DNA from: a bacterium
GTDB lineage: Bacteria; Armatimonadota; HRBIN16
Reading direction: 5' to 3'
Length of the DNA: 32,269 bases
Assembly: GCA_025057335.1 (NCBI GenBank)
Contig: JANWXG010000004.1
Coordinates: 1-32,269, forward strand
The notes beneath the pieces were generated by a model. The model made no database searches. It worked only from the letters and a program-made list of their open reading frames with translations, and was not told the origin of the DNA. The translations under genes and the position numbers were made by a program. This document shows, piece by piece, positions 1-7,080 of the stretch; within the stretch, counting starts at the first letter, position 1; every line of letters begins with the position of its first letter.

Positions 1-561
1 CGGGTGGATGACAATCTCCTCTTCCTGGTTGGTGGACGCTGCCCAGTAGCGAACGCGCACCTTGCGCCGCAGGGCGAAAGCGTTTTGCAGTGTGAGCATG
101 ATGGTCTGAAAGGCGAAGTAGTTGGCGTAGGTGTCGGTGTCGATGCTCACGTGCTGCTTCAGCCGCTCCACTTCGCGCTGGGTGGCTGCGTCCAGCATGG
201 AGCGAATCTTGTTCATCGCGTTCTGCAGGTCCCTGGCGAAGATGCTGCCCTGCATGATCGCGGGGTTGGACGCAGCGATTTCGAGCGCGAGTGCCTCCTG
301 CGGGGTGAAACGAATCGGCTCGAGGGAGGTCTGGGGCTCCAGTACGTACTGCCGCTGCCTGCGGCTGTAGCGCTTCGCCAGCAGGTCGTTGTTCTCCAGC
401 AGTCTCAGGTAGCGGTACACCGTGCGCTCAGACACTCCCAGCTTCTCCGACAGCCGCTTAGGCGTCAGGTCCTCCTGCCGATGAATCTCCTTCATCAGCG
501 CTAGAAGACGCTCCGTCTTCGGGCGTCTGGCTTGGAAACCGTACACGTTGGCCTCGGGCAT
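1..561 (-). CDS. HTH + WYL-domain transcriptional regulator (3' part lies beyond the window edge)
   Basis: Open frame read by hand on the minus strand from ATG at 561 to the window edge: MPEANVYGFQARRPKTERLLALMKEIHRQEDLTPKRLSEKLGVSERTVYRYLRLLENNDLLAKRYSRRQRQYVLEPQ...RRKVRVRYWAASTNQEEEIVIHP. N-terminal HTH_11/DeoR-like helix-turn-helix followed by a WYL-like 'VRVRYWAAS' segment. Missing from the ORF track because it has no stop in the window. Confidence 0.75.
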   Translation of the reverse strand, partial: MPEANVYGFQARRPKTERLLALMKEIHRQEDLTPKRLSEKLGVSERTVYRYLRLLENNDLLAKRYSRRQRQYVLEPQTSLEPIRFTPQEALALEIAASNPAIMQGSIFARDLQNAMNKIRSMLDAATQREVERLKQHVSIDTDTYANYFAFQTIMLTLQNAFALRRKVRVRYWAASTNQEEEIVIHP

Positions 562-639
562 GTCGCAATCCTCCGTGCTTATTTTTTTACCGTCGTCGCT
601 ACTCCTAATGGTTTGGCGCTTAACCCTGTCACTTTCTAT

Positions 640-667
640 CTTATAGTATACTACATGTACATGTCAA
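640..667 (-). promoter_or_regulatory. Predicted sigma70-type promoter of the WYL regulator with embedded palindrome
   Basis: Minus strand TTGACA (662-667), 16-nt spacer, TATAAG (640-645). Perfect palindrome ACATGTACATGT at 653-664 overlaps the -35 and spacer. Confidence 0.55.
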
Positions 668-1045
668 GTATTTGATTCAGCAAACTGAATGTCTTTGCAA
701 AAACTACTGTTTGCAGTTAACCACATCTATCCACCCATGCGAATTCGCCAGAGGAAGACGCATCGCAGCTCGCACTCTGAACACAGCAAGGGAACTGGCG
801 TTTTATCATCGCCGTTGAGTGACTGTCGCTCCATGAAGATATGACTTCTGGCTGGAAGAGCGCGCTCCCTGCCATGTTGTCATCCTGAGCGAGGCAGGGA
901 GTCACGCTCCCCTGTCGACCGACCCCCCTTCGCCGATGCTCAGCGTGACAAGGAGAGGGTACCTCCAGAGACTTTCTGCCCGTTGCCCGCGACTCACAGT
1001 TGGCGAGCGTTCGCTCTTCAACGGATAGTGCTACGCAGTGGCGGA

Positions 1046-1906
1046 CTACCCGCTGTCTAGCAGCTCTTTCAGGCGTCGCAGGTTTTCGGGATGCATCTCT
1101 TCCGCGTCTGGTGTTTCGAGAATCGCCGGCAGGTGCCGCAATCGAGGCTCCTGTAATAGAATACGGAAGGTTTCCCTGCCAAGTTCCCCGTCGCCGATGT
1201 GTTCATGCCTGTCTACACGACTGCCAAGTGGTTTTTTGGCATCGTTGACGTGAATCACTTTCAGCCTGTCCAGCCCGATGACCCTGTCGAACTCGTCCAG
1301 CGTGGCGGAAAGCGCTTCCTGCGTGCGAATATCGTAGCCTGCCACGAAGACATGGCAGGTATCGAAACAGACTCCTACCCGCTCAGAGCCGCCCGCCGCC
1401 TCGATGATACGCGCGAGATGCTCGAAGCGGTAGCCCAGATTCGATCCCTGACCTGCGGTAGTCTCCAGGGCAATGCCCACGCGCATCCCCTCGGTCTGTT
1501 GCAGCAAGAGGCGTACACTCTCGCCCAGCACGCGCAGCCCATCCTCCTCCGACGAGTCCAGGTAGGCTCCCATGTGCGTCACAACCCAGGGGATGTCCAG
1601 CGCCTCTGCACGTTGCAGCTCCTCCAGGAAGGTTTCGCGGCTGCGTTGCAGGATGTCCGCGTTGGGGGCAGCAAGGTTAATCAGGTACGAGTCGTGCGAG
1701 ATGATGGTGTCGATGCCCGTGTCGCGGCGTGCCCGGTCAAAGGCGCGGATCTCCTCTTCCGACAGGGGGCGCACTCGCCACTGTCGTGGGCTGGCAGTAA
1801 ATAGCTGTATGGCGGTACATCCGATTTCATGCCCCGACGTAATCGCCCTGTGCAGCCCTCCTGTGGTGGGCATGTGTGCGCCCAGCAAGCGAGTATGATG
1901 TGACAT
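1046..1906 (-). CDS. nfo: Endonuclease IV (AP endonuclease, Nfo family)
   Basis: MSHHTRLLGAHMPTTGGLHRAITSGHEIGCTAIQLFTASPRQW...VGVCFDTCHVFVAGYD...VIHVNDAKKPLGSRVDRHEHIGDG: hallmark endonuclease IV motifs. Start moved from the ORF-track 2002 to ATG at 1906, because the longer version runs into the mrp-like CDS. Confidence 0.93.
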   Translation of the reverse strand: MSHHTRLLGAHMPTTGGLHRAITSGHEIGCTAIQLFTASPRQWRVRPLSEEEIRAFDRARRDTGIDTIISHDSYLINLAAPNADILQRSRETFLEELQRAEALDIPWVVTHMGAYLDSSEEDGLRVLGESVRLLLQQTEGMRVGIALETTAGQGSNLGYRFEHLARIIEAAGGSERVGVCFDTCHVFVAGYDIRTQEALSATLDEFDRVIGLDRLKVIHVNDAKKPLGSRVDRHEHIGDGELGRETFRILLQEPRLRHLPAILETPDAEEMHPENLRRLKELLDSG

Positions 1907-1913
1907 GGGGTTG

Positions 1914-3026
1914 TCAACCTCTCCGAATGACTGGGATCTGTCGTAGCAGCGTATGGTCTGCCATGCTCTGGATGCTGCACTGCGCAGCAACTGCCTGCGC
2001 AATCTTGCGAAACGCCTGTGCCTGTGCCGATTCGGGATGCGCTACGATGGCGGGCACCCCTTCGTCTCCGCTGAGCGAGATGTTCGGGTCGAGAGGGATA
2101 GAGCCGAGGAAGGGCACTCCCAGCTTCTCCGCCGCGTACTGACCGCCCTTTCCTGCGAAGATGGGGGTTACCTGTCCGCAGTGTGGGCAGGCAAAGCCCG
2201 ACATGTTCTCGATGATACCCAGGATGGGTATCGGTCTGCTCAGTCCTTCCTCCAGTTTACGAAACATGGCGACCGCCTTGCCCGCGATAGTAAACGCCAC
2301 ATCCTGCGGCGTCATCACAATCACCACTCCCGTGATGGGCACCGATTGCGAGAGCGTCATGGGCGCGTCGCCCGTGCCCGGAGGTAGGTCCACCACCAGG
2401 TAGTCCTGTGCTCCCCAGCGCACGTCGGTGAGCAGCTGTCGCACGGTGCCCGCCACCATCGGACCGCGCCACACCACTGCCTGGTCGTCGGGCAGGAGGA
2501 AGCCTAACGACATCATGCGCACTCCGTAGCGCTCAATAGGCACGATTTTCTCGTCGATGACTCTGGGGGTCTCGTGCGTGCCCATGAGCAGGGGGATGGA
2601 AGGACCGTACACATCGGCGTCCAGCAATCCTACCTTCGCGCCCAGCTGTGCCAGCGCCACCGCCAGGTTGACGGAAACTGTGCTCTTGCCGACACCTCCC
2701 TTGCCGCTGGCGACCGCAACTACGTGCTTGACCTCGGGTAGGATATCCTCTGCCCCTACCTGTCTTGAACGCACTTGCGCAGTCATCTCCACGTTGACCG
2801 ACTTCACACCGGGAATGCGCAGAACTGCCTCCGTGGCTTGCGACTTCATCAGGTCTTTGACGGGACAGGCGGGCGTAGTGAGCTCTATCTTGAAGGCGAC
2901 GTTGCCGTCGCAAATCTTCACGTCCTTCACGAAGCCCAGGCTGACGATGTCACGATGCAGGTCTGGGTCTACGACGCTACGCAGAGCGTCCAGCACTTGC
3001 TGTTCTGTCACAGTGTGGTCACTCAT
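1914..3026 (-). CDS. Mrp/NBP35-family Fe-S cluster carrier ATPase with N-terminal DUF59/MIP18 domain
   Basis: N-terminal 'VLDALRSVVDPDLHRDIVSLGFVKDV' (DUF59), P-loop 'VASGKGGVGKSTVSVNLA', 'MSGFACPHCGQVTPIF' CxxC. 7 bp upstream of nfo. Confidence 0.92.
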   Translation of the reverse strand: MSDHTVTEQQVLDALRSVVDPDLHRDIVSLGFVKDVKICDGNVAFKIELTTPACPVKDLMKSQATEAVLRIPGVKSVNVEMTAQVRSRQVGAEDILPEVKHVVAVASGKGGVGKSTVSVNLAVALAQLGAKVGLLDADVYGPSIPLLMGTHETPRVIDEKIVPIERYGVRMMSLGFLLPDDQAVVWRGPMVAGTVRQLLTDVRWGAQDYLVVDLPPGTGDAPMTLSQSVPITGVVIVMTPQDVAFTIAGKAVAMFRKLEEGLSRPIPILGIIENMSGFACPHCGQVTPIFAGKGGQYAAEKLGVPFLGSIPLDPNISLSGDEGVPAIVAHPESAQAQAFRKIAQAVAAQCSIQSMADHTLLRQIPVIRRG

Positions 3027-3114
3027 CTTCTTGCCCCCTTCTGGTCATGTTCACACGCTCGCTAGCAGATATCACATAGCGGCAAGCCTCGCCCTCCGCA
3101 AGGGAGGTTTGGCA

Positions 3115-3174
3115 GGTAACTAGTCTTTCAAGGACTGTTACCAGCATTGTACCCCGAAGGAAACAGGAAGACAA
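3115..3174 (-). promoter_or_regulatory. Predicted mrp promoter with an inverted repeat around the expected start site
   Basis: Minus strand TTGTCT (3169-3174), 17-nt spacer, TACAAT (3146-3151); inverted repeat GGTAAC...GTTACC (3115-3120/3137-3142) with further internal pairing (AGTCTT/AGGACT). Confidence 0.45.
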
Positions 3175-3244
3175 GCGGGTTTTGCCAGCAGGAAAAAGGC
3201 GGTTCCTGACGAAGCATAAGGTAGCAAAACTTGGGGAGAGGAGG

Positions 3245-4714
3245 ATGATTAGGGTGGTACAGCTTTCTCCCGTCAAACTTGGACTTATCGCCGCGAACCG
3301 GGGCTTTTTCAGCGATGAGCTTGCCGCGAAGATGCGGGCAGAGACCATCGCTGCTATGCGTGAGGTGGGCATCGAGGTGGTCGTGCCCGATGAGAGCATG
3401 ACCAAGCTGGGCTGCGTGGAGACGCTCAAAGAAGCTCTCGTCGCAGGCAAGCTGTTCCGCGAGAAGGGAGTAGACGGCATCGTAGTGGCGGCGGTCAACT
3501 TCGGCGACGAGCAGGGCGTGGCGGCAGCCGTCAAGACTGCTGACCTGAACGTGCCCGTTTACATCTTCGGCTGTCAGGAAGAAGAGGTATTGACGCCCAG
3601 CACGCCGCGCCGAGACTCCTTCTGCGGGCTGCTCTCCATCGGTGAGGCGCTGCGCCAGATCGGAGTGGAGTACACGGTGGGGCGAGTACCTATCCTGTTC
3701 CCACGGGAAGAGGTGTTCAAGCAGGATATCCAGCGCTTCGCGGCGATATGTCGCGTGGTAAACGGCATTCGTCGGGCGCGCTACGGGCAGATTGGCGCTC
3801 GTCCAGACGCCTTCTGGACCTGCCGCTACGACGAGAAGATGTTGCAGCGGCTCGGGCCGACCGTCGTGACACTCGACCTCTCAGAGGCGATTGCGGGCGT
3901 GATGCGCATCCCAGCGGATAGCCCGGAGGTGCAGCAGAGGATGGAGCAGGTCGCTCAGTACGCCGACGCGAAGGGCGTGCCTGCTGACGTGCTCAACAAG
4001 ATCGCTCGCTTCGAGCTGTTTGTGGAGCGCTTCATTGAGGAGAAGGGGCTGGACGCACTAGCAATCCAGTGCTGGACTTCTATCCAGATGAATCTGGGCA
4101 TCTGCACCTGCACGACGATGAGCCGTCTGGGCGACCGGGGCATCCCGTGCGCCTGCGAGTCGGACATCATGGGCACGCTTTCCATGCATGCGGCGTTGTT
4201 GGCGTCGGGGCAGCCCGCAACCCTCGCCGACTGGAACAATGTGCATAACGAAGACCCCGAACTGGTGAACCTGTGGCACTGCGGCGTCTATCCGGGCAGC
4301 TTTGCCAAGACGCCGCGACGCATCGGCGTACAAGAAATTATCGCCTCCACGACAGGGCGTGAAAACGCCATCGGCGTGGTGGAATTCGAAATGAAGGAAG
4401 GTCCCGTGACCCTCTGTCGCATCACGCAGAGCGCAGACGGCGAGTGGAAGGCAGCGCTGGCGCAGGGCACCATTGAGGAAAACCGCGCAAAGACCTTCGG
4501 CGCGTATGGCTGGTGCCGCATTCCGGGGTTGCAACGGTTCTACCGCGACGTACTGTGCCGACACTTCCCGCACCATGTGGCGATGACGCTGGGCTCGGTG
4601 GGCGACGTACTGTGGGAGGCGTTGGGCAACTACTTCGGCATGGATGTGTACGCTCCAGAAGCGACCTCTGGCTACTGGACGCCCGAACCACCGTTCTGGA
4701 ACGGCGCGCGGTGA
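3245..4714 (+). CDS. L-fucose/L-arabinose isomerase family protein
   Basis: MIRVVQLSPVKLGLIAANRGFFSDELAAKMRAETIAAMREVGIEVVVPDES...GLDALAIQCWTSIQMNLGICTCTTMSRLGDRGIPCACESDIMGTLSMHAALLASGQPATLADWNNVHNEDPELVNLWHCG; 'ACESDIMG' and 'LWHCG' are typical of this superfamily. Start at ATG 3245 after strong RBS GGGGAGAGGAGG rather than 3182. Confidence 0.82.
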   Translation: MIRVVQLSPVKLGLIAANRGFFSDELAAKMRAETIAAMREVGIEVVVPDESMTKLGCVETLKEALVAGKLFREKGVDGIVVAAVNFGDEQGVAAAVKTADLNVPVYIFGCQEEEVLTPSTPRRDSFCGLLSIGEALRQIGVEYTVGRVPILFPREEVFKQDIQRFAAICRVVNGIRRARYGQIGARPDAFWTCRYDEKMLQRLGPTVVTLDLSEAIAGVMRIPADSPEVQQRMEQVAQYADAKGVPADVLNKIARFELFVERFIEEKGLDALAIQCWTSIQMNLGICTCTTMSRLGDRGIPCACESDIMGTLSMHAALLASGQPATLADWNNVHNEDPELVNLWHCGVYPGSFAKTPRRIGVQEIIASTTGRENAIGVVEFEMKEGPVTLCRITQSADGEWKAALAQGTIEENRAKTFGAYGWCRIPGLQRFYRDVLCRHFPHHVAMTLGSVGDVLWEALGNYFGMDVYAPEATSGYWTPEPPFWNGAR

Positions 4715-4793
4715 TGCCTAGGAGCGCTACCAGTTGAGGCATGGCTGTGTAAAGTGGTGGAAGAGGGGTGGCACTCAAGCCGCCTTGCCTCAT

Positions 4794-4880
4794 CGTCACC
4801 CTGAGCGAAGCGAAGGGTCTCGAAAGAGGTTCTGCTCGGTTCAGCCTCACAGGGAAGAGAGACCCTTCGCTGAGGCTTAG
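4794..4880. repeat. Dispersed 'CCTGAGCGAAGCGAAGGGTCTC'-type repeat forming a long hairpin
   Basis: Perfect 13-bp inverted repeat AGCGAAGGGTCTC (4809-4821) / GAGACCCTTCGCT (4859-4871); related sequence at 15526-15583. Confidence 0.7.
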
Positions 4881-4979
4881 TATAACAGAGGTTGTCGATG
4901 CGTCTGGCTGTCCGGCGCAGCGAATGCAGCCCGAACAGGCTACCCAGCGTCCTACTCTCGCGAAAAGGGGTAAAATAGC

Positions 4980-5903
4980 ATGAGCCGAGCGATGATTGAC
5001 TTGGCACGCATCAAGACCTATCCTATCAGCCAGAGGCATAATCTGGTCAAACGCTCCGACTTCATCGCCGACACGAGCGACTTTCCCATCTGGCAGAATC
5101 GGCAGTTTCTGCAGCTAGCGAAACGCGTTATTCGGGCGGTGAAGGGGAGAAAACAGGTCATCTTCATGATGGGCGGACATGTGGTCAAAAGTGGGCTCTC
5201 CTTACTCATTATTGACCTCGTGAAGCGCGGCGCAGTCACACACCTAGCGATGAACGGAGCCGTGTCGATACACGACTTCGAGATGGCACTCATCGGCGAG
5301 ACCAGTGAGTATGTGCCGCGCAGTATCGAGGACGGTACGTTCGGTATGGCAGAGGAGACGGGACGTTACATGAACGAAGCCATCAACCGCTACGCCGAGG
5401 AAGGGATGGGCTACGCCATCGGGCGATGGATTGTGGAGCACGACCTGCCGTATCAGGAATACAGCATTCTCGCCGCAGCCTACAAGCTAGGCGTGCCTGC
5501 CACAGTGCACGTCGCCATCGGTACGGATATCATCCATCAGCATCCGACCTGCGATGGTGCAAGAACTGGCACAGCAACCTATACAGATTTTAAGATATTC
5601 TGCCACAGCGTCGCGCAGATGAAGGAGGGGTGCTATCTCAACTTCGGCTCGGCGGTGATTGGACCTGAAGTGTTCCTCAAGGCGTTGAGCATCGCCCGCA
5701 ACCTGGGTTACGAGGTACATCCGATTACCACAGCCAACTTTGATATTCGGCGCGGCCTGAGCGACTACTTCTACCGTCCTTCCAAAAACATCGTGCAGCG
5801 ACCAACCTCGCTAGGCGGAAGGGGGTTCAACTTGAGGGTAGACCACAGGGTGAGCATCCCCTCGCTACATCGGCTAATCGTGGAAGCACTGGAGGCGAAG
5901 TAG
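4980..5903 (+). CDS. Conserved protein, possibly deoxyhypusine-synthase-like
   Basis: 307 aa, RBS AAAAGGGG. Segments 'KQVIFMMGGHVVKSGLSLLIIDLVKRGAVTHLAMNGAVSIHDFEMALIGETSEYV' and 'YLNFGSAVIGPEVFLKALSIARNLG' look like a bacterial conserved family with a DHS-like fold; family call is from memory of motifs only. Confidence 0.45.
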   Translation: MSRAMIDLARIKTYPISQRHNLVKRSDFIADTSDFPIWQNRQFLQLAKRVIRAVKGRKQVIFMMGGHVVKSGLSLLIIDLVKRGAVTHLAMNGAVSIHDFEMALIGETSEYVPRSIEDGTFGMAEETGRYMNEAINRYAEEGMGYAIGRWIVEHDLPYQEYSILAAAYKLGVPATVHVAIGTDIIHQHPTCDGARTGTATYTDFKIFCHSVAQMKEGCYLNFGSAVIGPEVFLKALSIARNLGYEVHPITTANFDIRRGLSDYFYRPSKNIVQRPTSLGGRGFNLRVDHRVSIPSLHRLIVEALEAK

Positions 5904-5904
5904 C

Positions 5905-7080
5905 ATGGCGGAACGTCTGACAGTAGCACACATCAGTGATACCCACCTGGGGTATCGTTCCCTCTCCAAAGAAGACCCCAAAACGGGGGTTAACCAGCGT
6001 GAGGTAGACGTGTATCAGGCGTTTGCCCATGCCATGCGTGCCATTGCAGAGGCGTCTCCTGACCTAGTGCTCATCACGGGCGACCTTTTCGACAAGAAGG
6101 TGCCCAGCATCTGGTCGCTACGTCGGGCTTTTCGGGTGCTGCGCACGGTGCAGGAAGCGCGTCGTGGCAAGCCGCTCCTCTTGCTGGGAGGTAATCACGA
6201 TACCCCTCGGATGCGCGAAAGCAGCGCGGTCTTCCCGCTGTTCGAGGAGATACCTGGCGTGAAGGCAGTGTATGGACTACCCGAACGGGTGTATCTGCCT
6301 GAGCTGGACGCAGCAGTGATGTGCGTGCCCGCAGCGAGCATCTCCCAGCTGGCGGAGGAGAGGCTGCAACTCGATCCAGACCCGCAGGTGGGGTTCAACC
6401 TCCTGGCAGTGCATGGCGTGCTGCAGGGGATGTTCACTGCGGAGTACACCCCGTTCTTTCTGCCTAGGTCGCGTGTACTAGACGACCGTTGGAACTACAT
6501 CGCCCTGGGAGACTATCACGACTTCCGCCAACTGAGCCCGAACGCTGCCTACGCGGGCGCAACGGAGTTCACTACCACAAACATCTGGAGCGAGAGCCGC
6601 AAGAAGGGCTGGGTGTGGGTAGAGCTGCAACAGGGGCAAGCTCCTGTCCTCCGTCATCGCCCTGTTCCCACGCGCCCCGTAATCAGCCTGCCTGATGTGG
6701 ATACCTTGCAATATGGTTCCTCCGACAAGGCGGTCGAGCACGTGCTGGAGGAGGCACAGCGAGAGCAGATTGCTCAGGCGCTGGTACGAGTGCGCCTGTT
6801 TAACGTTCCCTACGGGGAGCGCGCTAGGGTGCAGCGTGCCATTGTAGAGGGGATGGCGAACGCTTTTCATGTACAGGTGGATTTCCGTACAACGCTTCGT
6901 TCCCCTCTCTCTGCGGGGGAACAGCAAACAGAGACCACAGTGACGCAGCCGGTCGAGGAGCGCTGGCGTCAGTTCGTCGAAGCGCATCGAGAGAAGCTGC
7001 CTGCGGGAATCACGGCGGAGGAGGTACTCCAGCGTGGCTTGGCAGCGCTGAGCGCGGTTGGGGAGGAGATGTCCCGATGA
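5905..7080 (+). CDS. sbcD: SbcD/Mre11-type exonuclease (calcineurin-like phosphoesterase)
   Basis: Intact phosphoesterase motifs HISDTHLG, TGDLFDKK, LLGGNHDTP, AVHGVLQG, ALGDYHDF. Starts 1 nt after the upstream stop. Confidence 0.93.
   Translation: MAERLTVAHISDTHLGYRSLSKEDPKTGVNQREVDVYQAFAHAMRAIAEASPDLVLITGDLFDKKVPSIWSLRRAFRVLRTVQEARRGKPLLLLGGNHDTPRMRESSAVFPLFEEIPGVKAVYGLPERVYLPELDAAVMCVPAASISQLAEERLQLDPDPQVGFNLLAVHGVLQGMFTAEYTPFFLPRSRVLDDRWNYIALGDYHDFRQLSPNAAYAGATEFTTTNIWSESRKKGWVWVELQQGQAPVLRHRPVPTRPVISLPDVDTLQYGSSDKAVEHVLEEAQREQIAQALVRVRLFNVPYGERARVQRAIVEGMANAFHVQVDFRTTLRSPLSAGEQQTETTVTQPVEERWRQFVEAHREKLPAGITAEEVLQRGLAALSAVGEEMSR

Noticed and set aside
717-905. 62-aa minus-strand ORF in the WYL-nfo gap
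   Set aside because: Overlaps repeat remnants, no RBS or family resemblance.
1199-1804. 201-aa plus-strand ORF opposite nfo
   Set aside because: Antisense shadow of a well-supported endonuclease IV gene; no recognisable domain.
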